NCBI GenBank assembly: GCA_031362725.1
Contig: JANLTC010000312.1
Location: 1-46,559 of the forward strand
Origin: PR03 sp031362725
GTDB lineage: Bacteria > Myxococcota_A > UBA9160 > PR03
DNA length: 46,559 nucleotides
Direction: 5' to 3'
In this document: positions 25,526-33,532 of the stretch, one piece after another
Layout: each line of letters begins with the position of its first letter
Position numbering within the stretch: position 1 is the stretch's first letter
Translations under genes and position numbers: made by a program
Notes under the pieces: generated by a model
What the model was told of the DNA's origin: nothing
Seen by the model: only the letters and a program-made list of their open reading frames with translations
Database searches by the model: none

Positions 25526-25999
25526 ATGGCAGCGAAGAAGCAGGTCGCCAAGCGCAGCGCGAAGAAGAGTCCGGCGAAAGCGAAGAAGAAGAGCGCCGCA
25601 GGGATGGCGCCGAAGCCGGTGAAGACGGGCAAGGGCGCAACGCCGCTCGAAATCGCCCAGGATTTCGCCGCGAAGATCCGCGCCGGCAAGTCGCACGAGG
25701 TGGAAGCCAAGTGGCTCGCGCCCGGCATCGAATCCGTCGAGGGTGTCGGCGCTTCGCTTGCCTGGACCGGCAAGAAGGCGGTCCTCGCGAAGTACCGGGG
25801 CTGGGAGGCCGACCACGAGATCCATGCCATGCGCGTCGAGGGCCCGTGGGTCGGCGCGACGGGATTCGCGCTGCGCTTCTCGATCGACGTGACGACGAAG
25901 TCCAGCCGCCAGCGCATGCAGATGGAAGAGATCGCGGTGTATTCGGTTCGCAACGGCAAGGTGGTGCGCGAGGAGTTCCACTTCGCGGTCGGTGGCTGA
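25526..25999 (+). CDS. NTF2/SnoaL-like protein with lysine-rich N-terminal tail
   Basis: A 157-residue protein. The ATG at 25526 has GGAGGG eight bases upstream. Residues 1-33 are almost only Lys, Ala, Ser and Pro (AAKKQVAKRSAKKSPAKAKK), like histone H1 or basic tails that bind nucleic acid. Residues 38-157 form a small alpha+beta domain (TPLEIAQDFAAKIRAGKSHE, YRGWEADHEIHAMRVEG, GFALRFSIDVTTK, MEEIAVYSVRNGKVVREEF) matching the SnoaL/NTF2 cone fold. Catalytic residues are not evident and the ligand is unknown. A second SnoaL-like gene, decayed, lies at 15300-15681. Confidence 0.78.
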   Translation: MAAKKQVAKRSAKKSPAKAKKKSAAGMAPKPVKTGKGATPLEIAQDFAAKIRAGKSHEVEAKWLAPGIESVEGVGASLAWTGKKAVLAKYRGWEADHEIHAMRVEGPWVGATGFALRFSIDVTTKSSRQRMQMEEIAVYSVRNGKVVREEFHFAVGG

Positions 26000-26055
26000 A
26001 CGCCCTCCAAATCGAGCAGCCCGGGGTGGCCCTGCAAATTGCTAGGTTGGGCGTC

Positions 26056-26487
26056 GTGCGAGTGCTCGGCATCGATCTCGGGACGCGTCGAATCGGACTC
26101 TCCGTGTCCGACGAAGACGGTCGCATCGCGTTTCCGGCGGGCACGCTCGAACGCAAGAGCAAGCGCGCCGACTTCGCGGCGCTCTGCAAGCTGGTGCGCG
26201 AGCGCGGAATCGGCTGCGCGGTCGTCGGGTTGCCGCTGCACATGAATGGACGCGCGGGACCCGAGGCGGAAGCCGCGCGCGTTTTCGCGACCGCGCTCGC
26301 CGAGGCGGCCGCGATTCCCGTGGACCTGCTCGACGAGCGCTGGACCAGCGTCGCGGCCCATCGCAGTCTGCGCGAGAGCGGGCGACGCATCGTCGAGAAA
26401 CACGGCAAGGGTATCGTCGACGAAGTCGCCGCGACATTGCTGCTCTCGACGTACCTGGAGCGGCGGCGGCACCTGGGGGGCGGGTGA
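26056..26487 (+). CDS. ruvX: Putative Holliday junction resolvase RuvX (YqgF)
   Basis: A 143-residue RNase H-fold nuclease implicated in pre-16S rRNA 5' processing and earlier proposed as a Holliday junction resolvase. Typical motifs are VLGIDLGTRRIGLSVSDE (first catalytic Asp), VVGLPLHMNGRAGPEAEAA, DLLDERWTSVAA and KGIVDEVAATLLLSTYL (last Asp). The GTG at 26056 follows a TGCTAGGTT extended -10-like box at 26040-26048, so the transcript may be leaderless. The stop overlaps mltG as GTGA; ruvX-mltG is a common pair. Confidence 0.93.
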   Translation: MRVLGIDLGTRRIGLSVSDEDGRIAFPAGTLERKSKRADFAALCKLVRERGIGCAVVGLPLHMNGRAGPEAEAARVFATALAEAAAIPVDLLDERWTSVAAHRSLRESGRRIVEKHGKGIVDEVAATLLLSTYLERRRHLGGG

Positions 26488-27527
26488 GCGCGGCGAGCAG
26501 ACCGATCGCGCCGCCTCCGAAGCGCTGGCTTCGCGCTCTCGTCGTCGCCATCGGCGTCGCGATGGCGATCGCCGTCGCAGTGGGTGGCGCGGCGATGCGG
26601 CTGCTGGCTCCGGTGAGCGAGAGCGCGGCCGAAGTGCGCATCGACGTGGTATCGGGCTCATCCTTGTGGCGCATCGCGACCGAACTCGAGAGCGCCGGCA
26701 TCGTGCGCAGCGGACGTGCGCTCGTGTTCTTGGCGCGCTGGCGCGGTGTCGCGGCAAAGGTCCGCGCGGGCGAATACGCCCTTGCCCCCTCGTGGGGAAC
26801 GCGCCGCGTGCTCGATGAACTCATTGCGGGGCGCGTCGTCACGTACGAAGTCGTGCTGCCCGAGGGTCTTACGGCGGCGGAGATTGCGGTGCGACTCGAG
26901 GCCGCGACGATCGCGCGCGCGGATGAGTTCCTCGCGGTCGTGCGCGATCCCGCGATCGCGCGCGAGTTCGGAGTCGAGGGCGCCAACCTCGAGGGCTACC
27001 TGTTTCCCGAGACCTATCGGATGCCGCATGGTCGGAGCGCCAAACAGGTCGCGCGCGTGCTCGTCGACCAGTTCCGCGCGAAATGGGGGCCGTTCGCAGC
27101 GGATGCGAACGCACGCGGGCTCAGCATGCAACAGGTCGTGACGCTGGCGTCGATCGTCGAGAAGGAAACGGGCGCTGCCGAAGAGCGGCCGCTCGTCGCC
27201 TCGGTGTTCTGGAATCGTCTCGCGAGTGGCATGCGACTCGAATCCGATCCAACCACGATCTATGGAATCCAGGACTTCGATGGAAACCTGCGTCGCGCCC
27301 ACCTCGAAGACGAGACCAATCCGTGGAACACCTACCGGATCCAGGGGCTGCCGCCGACGCCGATCGCGAATCCGGGCGCCGCGTCGATCGCGGCGGTCGT
27401 CCGACCGGCGGCCAGCGAGTATCTGTACTTCGTCGCGAGGGGCGACGGCACGCACATCTTTTCGCGTTCCTACGCCGAGCATCTCGCCAACGTGGCGCGC
27501 TACCAGAGGAGACGAGATTCGCGATGA
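26484..27527 (+). CDS. mltG: Endolytic murein transglycosylase MltG
   Basis: A 347-residue inner-membrane lytic transglycosylase that cuts nascent peptidoglycan glycan strands and sets their length. It has an N-terminal membrane anchor at about 15-40, a LysM-like subdomain (50-115), and the YceG catalytic region. The active-site Glu lies in LASIVEKETG (E226). EGYLFPETYRM, NRLASGMRLESDPTTIYG, NPWNTYRIQGLPPTPIANPG and YLYFVARGDGTHIFS are all present. Length and order are standard. It overlaps ruvX at one end and the SCP2 gene at the other, four bases each, so these are translated together. Confidence 0.95.
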   Translation: MSAASRPIAPPPKRWLRALVVAIGVAMAIAVAVGGAAMRLLAPVSESAAEVRIDVVSGSSLWRIATELESAGIVRSGRALVFLARWRGVAAKVRAGEYALAPSWGTRRVLDELIAGRVVTYEVVLPEGLTAAEIAVRLEAATIARADEFLAVVRDPAIAREFGVEGANLEGYLFPETYRMPHGRSAKQVARVLVDQFRAKWGPFAADANARGLSMQQVVTLASIVEKETGAAEERPLVASVFWNRLASGMRLESDPTTIYGIQDFDGNLRRAHLEDETNPWNTYRIQGLPPTPIANPGAASIAAVVRPAASEYLYFVARGDGTHIFSRSYAEHLANVARYQRRRDSR

Positions 27528-28144
27528 GCGCAGCACCGGATCCGAAGACGTTCTTCAGCGAGCGATTCCCCGCGCAACTGAATCGCTCGCTGGCCGAGCA
27601 GGAGCAGACGACGCAGACGGCGCAGCGAGCACTCGAGGGCATGCGCGCCGTCGCAGCGACGATTCGCTTCGAGGTACGTGGCGAAGGTGGCGTCACCGTC
27701 TTCGTCAACATCGAGAGCGGTCGCAGCAGCGCCAGCGACGTGCCCGCGCACCCTCCCTTTCTCAGCATCGCGGTCGACCGCGCGCACTACGAGCCGCTGT
27801 TTCGTGAGGCGGGCGACAACGTGCTCGGCTTCCTCGGCGGTATCTCCGGGATGGGAGCGCCGATCAAGCTCACGCGCGGGCGAGTCGAGCAGATCGCCGC
27901 GGTCGGCGGCACGCTTTGCTTCGAGCTGACCGGCGAGGGCGGCTTCCAACTGCACGCGCGACTCGGCGATGCGGCGCCGGGCGACGTCTCCGACACGACG
28001 ATTCGAGTCGACGCCCAGGCCTATCGCGAGTTGAGAGACGGCAAGCTGGAGCCGCAGGAAGCGTTCCTGGCCGGCAAGATCGCCATCGAGGGCGACATGC
28101 AGCGCGCCATGCAGCTCGCGCTCGCAGTGCTGTCGCCAGACTGA
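27524..28144 (+). CDS. SCP2 sterol-binding domain protein
   Basis: A 206-residue protein with a C-terminal SCP2-like domain: TIRFEVRGEGGVTVFVNIES (about 45-65), then GTLCFELTGEGGFQLHARLG, and DTTIRVDAQAYRELRDGKLEP followed by FLAGKIAIEGDMQRAMQLA, which is the lipid-binding tunnel helix pair. The fold binds hydrophobic ligands. UbiJ is a bacterial relative that serves ubiquinone synthesis. The N-terminal 40 residues form a Gln-rich helix. The ATG overlaps the mltG stop (ATGA). cmoA follows after 57 bases. No evidence ties the ligand to the methyltransferases downstream. Confidence 0.85.
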   Translation: MSAAPDPKTFFSERFPAQLNRSLAEQEQTTQTAQRALEGMRAVAATIRFEVRGEGGVTVFVNIESGRSSASDVPAHPPFLSIAVDRAHYEPLFREAGDNVLGFLGGISGMGAPIKLTRGRVEQIAAVGGTLCFELTGEGGFQLHARLGDAAPGDVSDTTIRVDAQAYRELRDGKLEPQEAFLAGKIAIEGDMQRAMQLALAVLSPD

Positions 28145-28201
28145 ATGGATGGCGGCGGCCGCGCCAATCCTCCACGCTGTGGCGATGAGGAGGGCTACGC
28201 G

Positions 28202-28921
28202 GTGAAGGACGAACTCTTCAGCGACAAACGTGGCGCGATCGGCGATTTCGATTTCGGTCGCGAGACCGCCCAGGTCTTCGACGACATGCTGCTGCGCTCG
28301 GTTCCCAACTACGCCGAGACACAGCGCATGATCACCGAACTCAGCATCGACTTCGCGCAGCCGGGGACGCGCGTCTTCGACCTCGGGTGTTCAACCGCAA
28401 CCACGTTTCTCGGCCTCGACCCGCATCTGCCCCAGGACGTGGCGTTCGTCGGCATCGATTCGTCGCCCGACATGCTGAAGAAGGCGAGCGAGAAACTCGC
28501 GCAGGCCCATGTCTCGCGGCACTGCGAGCTGCGCTGCGAGACACTGGAGAACGTCGTCGTCGAGGATGCGTCGGTCGTGATCCTGAACCTGACGCTCCAG
28601 TTCGTGCGCCCGATCCAGCGGCCTGACGTGATCCGGCGCATCGCCCGTGGCCTCGTCGAAGGCGGCTGCCTGATCCTGGTCGAGAAGATTCTCTCGCCGA
28701 ACTCAAGGCTGAACCGCCTCTTCATCAACCACTACTACGACTTCAAGCGCCGCAACGGCTACAGCGATCTCGAGATCTCGCAGAAGCGGGAAGCGCTCGA
28801 GAACGTGCTGGTGCCGTTCCACGGTGACGAGAACCAAGATCTGCTCCGCACCAATGGGTTCGCGCACTGCGAAGAGTTCATGCGCTGGTACAACTTCTGC
28901 GGCGTGGTCGCGCTCAAGTGA
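28202..28921 (+). CDS. cmoA: Carboxy-S-adenosylmethionine synthase
   Basis: A 239-residue enzyme that makes carboxy-SAM from SAM and prephenate. CmoB then uses it to modify U34 of tRNAs. The whole length aligns with CmoA by eye: KDELFSD...GDFDF, RSVPNYAE (Y37), the SAM loop VFDLGCSTATT (58-68), VILNLTLQFVRP, and DFKRRNGYSDLEISQKR with R196, equivalent to E. coli R199, which binds the carboxyl group. I chose GTG 28202, with GAGGAGGG eight bases upstream, over ATG 28145. No cmoB is in the window. The stop overlaps the next gene as GTGA. Confidence 0.92.
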   Translation: MKDELFSDKRGAIGDFDFGRETAQVFDDMLLRSVPNYAETQRMITELSIDFAQPGTRVFDLGCSTATTFLGLDPHLPQDVAFVGIDSSPDMLKKASEKLAQAHVSRHCELRCETLENVVVEDASVVILNLTLQFVRPIQRPDVIRRIARGLVEGGCLILVEKILSPNSRLNRLFINHYYDFKRRNGYSDLEISQKREALENVLVPFHGDENQDLLRTNGFAHCEEFMRWYNFCGVVALK

Positions 28922-29688
28922 GCGTCCGCGATTTCGGATCGGGTAGCGGGTTCCTGCGCCGTGCCGGTGATTCCGGCTTCCACTACCGCGGGCTGCTGAT
29001 TCCGTTCGTGCTGGCCACGCTTCTCATCTTCACCCGGCCAGCCGAGGCGCTGCGCGCGGAGTCGGTCGCGCGCGCAGTCAGCACCACTGGCATCGCGGTT
29101 GCGCTGCTCGGTCAGGCAATCCGTTTCTTCGTGGTCGGGTTCGCCTACATCAAACGAGGCGGGAAGAACCGGCGCATCTACGCCGATGATCTCGTCACCG
29201 AGGGCGTGTATGCCCACGTTCGCAACCCGATGTACGTCGGCAACTTCTTGATCCTCGTCGGGTTGGCAACGATCTGGGGTTCGCCGCTCGCGTTCGCAGT
29301 CGGCGTGTCGCTCGTCGGGTTCTTGTACTTCGCGATCGTCGTTTCGGAAGAGGCGTATCTGCGCGCAAAGTTCGGCGCGGCCTACGACGCCTATGCACGC
29401 GACGTGAACCGCTTCGTTCCCCGCCTCGCAGGTCTGCGCGACACCATCGAGGGTTCCCACTACGACTGGCGCAAGGCGTTGCGCAAGGAATACGGAACTC
29501 CGCACGGGCTCGGTTGGGGCATCCTGTTGCTGATCCTGTTCAGAACGATCCGCCTCGAGGGCTTCGGCGGGCAGACGCGTCTGTTCCTGATCTGCGCCGC
29601 GATCGGCATCCCCTGGACGCTGCTCTATCTTGCCGTGCGACGCTGGAAGATGACGGGCGGTCTGGCATCGAAGGCCGCCGACACTTGA
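28918..29688 (+). CDS. Membrane methyltransferase, isoprenylcysteine carboxyl methyltransferase family
   Basis: A 256-residue membrane protein with hydrophobic spans at about 25-42, 58-78, 108-145 and 200-240. The family motif is VTEGVYAHVRNPMYVGNFLI, followed by EEAYLRAKFGAAYDAYARDV, the SAM- and substrate-binding C-terminal signature of ICMT/PEMT proteins. In bacteria such proteins methylate lipids or small molecules, and the substrate is rarely known. It overlaps cmoA by four bases, so the two are translated together. That pairing suggests, but does not prove, a shared methyl-donor theme. Confidence 0.85.
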   Translation: MSVRDFGSGSGFLRRAGDSGFHYRGLLIPFVLATLLIFTRPAEALRAESVARAVSTTGIAVALLGQAIRFFVVGFAYIKRGGKNRRIYADDLVTEGVYAHVRNPMYVGNFLILVGLATIWGSPLAFAVGVSLVGFLYFAIVVSEEAYLRAKFGAAYDAYARDVNRFVPRLAGLRDTIEGSHYDWRKALRKEYGTPHGLGWGILLLILFRTIRLEGFGGQTRLFLICAAIGIPWTLLYLAVRRWKMTGGLASKAADT

Positions 29689-29887
29689 GCGCGTTCCGGA
29701 GCGTGAGAGCGAAACGCATGAGCACCCGATGCATCCGGGCACCGCGGAGGCCTCGAGCGGAGACGGGGGCGGCTGCGGATCCGAGAACGGTAGAGAAGAT
29801 CGCGGACCCGTGTACTGCGCGGGGAGTCGCTGATCGCGCCGTAGCCGCGAGCTCGACCGATACAAACGAGACCGGACTGGGACTGCT

Positions 29888-30922
29888 CTACTCGAAGCTG
29901 ACTTCGCGAAGCAGCTCCAGATCGTCGAGCGCCTTCCCTGCGCCGTAGACGACCGCGGTGAAGGGATCGTCGCTGCGCATGATCGGCAAGCCCGTTCGAT
30001 CGCGCAGCACGACGTCGAGGTCGCGCAGCAGCGAGCCGCCACCTACCAGCACGATGCCGCGATCGACGATGTCGGCGGCGAGCTCGGGCGGCGTCTTCTC
30101 GAGCGTCATGTGCACACTCTCGACGATCGCGCCGATCGGCTCGACCAGCGCCTCGTGAATCTCCTCGCTGGTCGCCATCACCGTCTTCGGGATGCCGGCG
30201 ACGAGGTCGCGGCCCTTGATCTCCATCGTCTGCGTCTTGCCGTGCGGCGACGCGGTGCCGATGGTGATCTTCACGTCCTCCGCGGTGCGCTCGCCGATCA
30301 GCACGTTGTACTTGCGACGCACGTACTGGATGATCGCCTCGTCCATCTTGTCACCGCCACACCGGATCGAGGAAGACGTGACGATTCCCGAGAGCGAGAT
30401 CACCGCGACATCAGTGGTGCCGCCGCCGACGTCGACGACCATGTTGCCGGTGGGTGCGGTGACGTCGAGCCCAGCGCCGATCGCGGCCGCCATCGGCTCT
30501 TCGATCAGAAATACTTCGCGCGCGCCAGCCGAAAGCGCAGACTCGCGCACCGCGCGTTTCTCCACACTGGTGATCTCGGGCGGTACACAGATCACCATAC
30601 GCGGACGCACCAGCTTCGAGCGGTTGTGAGCCTTCTGGATGAAGTAGCGAAGCATCGCTTCGGTGACTTCGAAGTCGGCGATGACACCATCCTTGATCGG
30701 ACGCACGGCGCGAATGCCGCTCGGCGTGCGCCCGAGCATCGCCTTCGCTTCCGACCCGACCGCGAGCACGCGCTCGCCGCGTCCCCGCGAATCGGACGCG
30801 ACCGCAACGACGCTCGGTTCCGAACACACGAGACCCTTGTTGCGGGCGTAGACGAGGGTGTTGGCGGTGCCGAGGTCGATGGCGAGATCGTTGGACAGGA
30901 TGCCGGCAAGTCTCTTGAACAT
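29888..30922 (-). CDS. mreB: Rod-shape-determining protein MreB
   Basis: A 344-residue bacterial actin that guides lateral wall synthesis. The phosphate loops are DLAIDLGTANTLVY and MVVDVGGGTTDVAVIS, with the adenosine motif IVLVGGGSLLRDLD. IPEEP-like VFLIEEPMAAAIGAG and CGGDKMDEAIIQYVRRKYN are as in the family. Length is standard. No mreC or mreD follows: the next gene (ends 29688) is convergent, with a 199-base gap in which I see nothing. It lies 127 bases after the small membrane protein that follows pafA, so it may be a distal gene of the proteasome operon or have its own promoter. Confidence 0.96.
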   Translation of the reverse strand: MFKRLAGILSNDLAIDLGTANTLVYARNKGLVCSEPSVVAVASDSRGRGERVLAVGSEAKAMLGRTPSGIRAVRPIKDGVIADFEVTEAMLRYFIQKAHNRSKLVRPRMVICVPPEITSVEKRAVRESALSAGAREVFLIEEPMAAAIGAGLDVTAPTGNMVVDVGGGTTDVAVISLSGIVTSSSIRCGGDKMDEAIIQYVRRKYNVLIGERTAEDVKITIGTASPHGKTQTMEIKGRDLVAGIPKTVMATSEEIHEALVEPIGAIVESVHMTLEKTPPELAADIVDRGIVLVGGGSLLRDLDVVLRDRTGLPIMRSDDPFTAVVYGAGKALDDLELLREVSFE

Positions 30923-31049
30923 CGCAGTCTCCGCATGACGGGCCCGCTGGGCGGGCGGCTATCCGTCTCATCGGCGGGACTGCTGGGAAGTTGAGTGACT
31001 GAGCGAGATCGGCAGCGAAGTTGCGCGCCGGCTGCGGCGCGGACGCCGA

Positions 31050-31409
31050 TCAGTGATTTGGCTTGACGAGCGGCGCCATCGGATCGGCGCCGGCAAGGGA
31101 CTCGAGCGCGCCCACGCGCTCGCGCATGTCGACGACCGAAGAGCGGATCGCATCGAGGTGTTCGCGACGGGCAGCGAGCTCCGCCTGCGCAGTCGCGAGC
31201 GAAGCCGAGAGACCCAGCACGCGGGACTCGAGTGCTCCCGCCCGGCGATGTTCCGCCGCCGCTGCGACCAGCGCGACAATGAACAACGTCACGGCAACGA
31301 TGCGCAGACCGGGTAGTTGCGCAGAGCGCTCCGGAGCGGACGCCCTCGCTCCCTCGTTCGCGGGAGAAGCCACGTCGCGGACGAGTCGCGGTCCGTCGGC
31401 TACCGACAC
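31050..31409 (-). CDS. Single-pass membrane / coiled-coil protein, unknown
   Basis: A 119-residue protein with a basic, polar N-terminal segment (1-34), one hydrophobic helix (about 36-52, IVAVTLFIVALVAAAA) and a heptad-rich coiled coil (55-107: GALESRVLGLSASLATAQAE, then RREHLDAIRSSVVDMRERVG). The positive-inside rule puts the coiled coil in the periplasm. The topology resembles FtsL/FtsB division proteins, but there is no clear homology. It starts two bases after the pafA stop, so it is almost certainly in the proteasome operon, and mreB follows. Function unknown. Confidence 0.7.
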   Translation of the reverse strand: MSVADGPRLVRDVASPANEGARASAPERSAQLPGLRIVAVTLFIVALVAAAAEHRRAGALESRVLGLSASLATAQAELAARREHLDAIRSSVVDMRERVGALESLAGADPMAPLVKPNH

Positions 31410-31411
31410 GG

Positions 31412-32818
31412 CTAGGACTGGATCACGAGCTTGGAGAGGCTCGTCTTGCGCAGATTGGTCTTTTGGATCGTCCGCACCAGCTCGGCGACCTTCTCGGTGT
31501 CGGTCTCGAAGGGGTTGTTGCAGATCACGCGCACGTTCAGGAGGTTGCCGAGGCGGATGTTCGACCAGTCGAGGTCGTACTGGATCGAGTTCTGGCGGGC
31601 CAGCTTGATGAACTCACCGCGCATCTTGGCGCGCGTATCGTGCGGCGGCTCCGTCTTCGCCTTGATCACTTCGTCGTCGGTGAGAAGTCGCTCGACCGCC
31701 CCTTTGCGCTCCAGCAGGTAGTAGAGTCCGCTCTTCACTCGGATGTCGTGGTATTGAAGGTCGAGCATGAAGACGCGCGGGTCGTTCCAACCCGTGCCCT
31801 TCTTGGCCAGATACGATTCGATCATCTTTCGCTTGATGATCCAGTCCACCTCGCGACTGAGCTTGTCGGGATCGGTGTCGAGACAGTCGAGCACGTACTG
31901 CCACTTGACGACGGAATCCTTCAACTCGTCCGAAACCGGATACTGCTCGATGTAACGTTGCGCCATCTCGCAGTACTCGCGCTGGATCTCGATCGGCGAG
32001 TACTCGCGACCGTTGTCGAGACGCAGTTTCCGCTTGCAGGTCGTGTCGTAGGAGATGTCCTTGATCGCCTTGACCGGATTGCGGAGCGTGAAGTCCTTGT
32101 TGATGAAGTTGTCCTCGATCATCTGGAGCACGATCGCGCAGGTACCGATCTTCACGAAGTTCGTGTACTCGCTCATGTTCGAGTCGCCCACGATCACGTG
32201 CAGGCGCCGGTACTTTTCGCGGTCGGCGTGGGGCTCATCGCGGGTGTTGATGATCGAGCGGTCGTTGGTCGTGGTGCCAGAGATCTTCTGATAGATGTGC
32301 TGCGCACGCTGGCTGATGCAGTAGTGCACGCCATCCTGTGTCTGGAATACCTTGCCCGCGCCGGTGTAGATCTGACGCGTAACGAGGAACGGGATCAGCT
32401 GTTCGGCGAGGTAGTAGAAGTCGACGTCGCGGTCGACCAGGTAGTTCTCGTGGCAGCCGTAGCTGTTCCCGACGAAGTCGGTGTTGTTCTTGAAGATCGA
32501 GAGCTTCCCAGCAATGCGCTCCTCACGGATCTTCTCCTCCGCGTAGTCCTCGAGCTCTTCGAGGATGCGCTCGCCAGCCTTGTCGTAGACGATCAGCTGG
32601 CGGGGCGACGCGCACTCGGGTGTCGCGTACTCGGGGTGGCAACCGGTGTCCTGGTAGAAGCGCGCGCCATTCTCGAGGAAGACGTTCAGGAAGTGTTCGG
32701 TGGTGATCAGCTTCTCGAACAGGAAACGGATCGCCTTCTCGACCGGGAGCGTCTTGCGACCCTCCGGTGTGAAGATGATTCCGTACTCCGTCTCGACGCC
32801 GTAGATGCGCTTCTGCAC
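31412..32818 (-). CDS. pafA: Pup--protein ligase PafA
   Basis: A 468-residue glutamine-synthetase-fold ligase that joins the C-terminal glutamate of Pup to target lysines, using ATP. It opens QKRIYGVETEYGI with the Mg-binding E9, and has the catalytic Asp57 in FYQDTGCHPEYATPE. FKNNTDFVGNSYGCHENYL, FLVTRQIYTGAGKV and NTRDEPHADREKYRRLHVI are hallmark PafA/Dop segments. The Dop-specific insertion after the first strands is absent, which separates it from the paralogue at 34677. The start is GTG with GAGGT upstream, 27 bases after prcA. Confidence 0.97.
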   Translation of the reverse strand: MQKRIYGVETEYGIIFTPEGRKTLPVEKAIRFLFEKLITTEHFLNVFLENGARFYQDTGCHPEYATPECASPRQLIVYDKAGERILEELEDYAEEKIREERIAGKLSIFKNNTDFVGNSYGCHENYLVDRDVDFYYLAEQLIPFLVTRQIYTGAGKVFQTQDGVHYCISQRAQHIYQKISGTTTNDRSIINTRDEPHADREKYRRLHVIVGDSNMSEYTNFVKIGTCAIVLQMIEDNFINKDFTLRNPVKAIKDISYDTTCKRKLRLDNGREYSPIEIQREYCEMAQRYIEQYPVSDELKDSVVKWQYVLDCLDTDPDKLSREVDWIIKRKMIESYLAKKGTGWNDPRVFMLDLQYHDIRVKSGLYYLLERKGAVERLLTDDEVIKAKTEPPHDTRAKMRGEFIKLARQNSIQYDLDWSNIRLGNLLNVRVICNNPFETDTEKVAELVRTIQKTNLRKTSLSKLVIQS

Positions 32819-32845
32819 GACTCGACCTCGGCGCTGAGCCTGCGG

Positions 32846-33532
32846 TCAGCCCAAAATTGCCGTTACTTCATCGGCGGAGGCGCGCCGGAACTTTCGGCCC
32901 GCGCGCTCCCGATCGAGAGTACACATCTCGAGACGCTCGGCGGCGATGCGAGTGCCGCCGTTCGAGAGCGCCGCGACCCCGACTCGAACGGTATCCCCAA
33001 GGGGTTGCCCGACCCGATAGTGTTCTTTCAGGTAGATCTCGAGCTGCTCAACCGTACCGCCAATTCCGCAGAAGCCTCGGTGGTCCGAGATACTGCCGTC
33101 AAACTGGACGCGGTAGAGGGTGTTCTTTTCCTGACCCAGCAAACGCGGATCACCAACCTCGGCAACGATCACCTCAGCCTCGAGCGGTTTCATTTGCTGC
33201 GTGAACACGTCGCCGATTGCCTGCGAGTAGGCATTGGCGAGAGCCCTCGCTCGGACATCCTCGCGACTGTACGCGTAGCCGCGCACGTCGCAGAAGCGCA
33301 CGCCGATCTTCCGGAGCTGATCGAACTCGCTGAACTTGCCGACGCCCGCGAAGGCGAGGCGGTCGTAGATCTCGCCGATCTTCGACAGGCTCGATGGATT
33401 CTCGGCGAGCAGCACGATGCCCTTGTCGTATTCGAGTGCGACGATGGACTTGCCCCGAGCGATGCCCTTGCGGGCAAAGTCGGCCTTGTCCTGCATCAAC
33501 TGCTCGGGCGATACGTAGAACGGGATCGACAT
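32846..33532 (-). CDS. prcA: Proteasome alpha subunit
   Basis: A 228-residue, non-catalytic subunit that forms the outer rings and gate of the 20S core. The N-terminal gating segment and H0 helix are visible (SIPFYVSPEQLMQDKADFAR, then KGIARGKSIVALEYDKGIVL), as are FAGVGKFSEFDQLRKIGVRF and the alpha-type SREDVRARALANAYSQAIGD. No N-terminal Thr is exposed, as expected for alpha. It is shorter than mycobacterial PrcA because the C-terminal extension is missing. The ATG overlaps the prcB stop by one base (TGATG), so alpha and beta are made in a coupled way. Confidence 0.96.
   Translation of the reverse strand: MSIPFYVSPEQLMQDKADFARKGIARGKSIVALEYDKGIVLLAENPSSLSKIGEIYDRLAFAGVGKFSEFDQLRKIGVRFCDVRGYAYSREDVRARALANAYSQAIGDVFTQQMKPLEAEVIVAEVGDPRLLGQEKNTLYRVQFDGSISDHRGFCGIGGTVEQLEIYLKEHYRVGQPLGDTVRVGVAALSNGGTRIAAERLEMCTLDRERAGRKFRRASADEVTAILG

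Noticed and set aside
25093..26757. 554-codon minus-strand frame opposite the HEAT, NTF2-like and ruvX genes
   Set aside because: It is a GC-rich shadow. The plus strand carries recognisable protein families with ribosome sites over the same bases.
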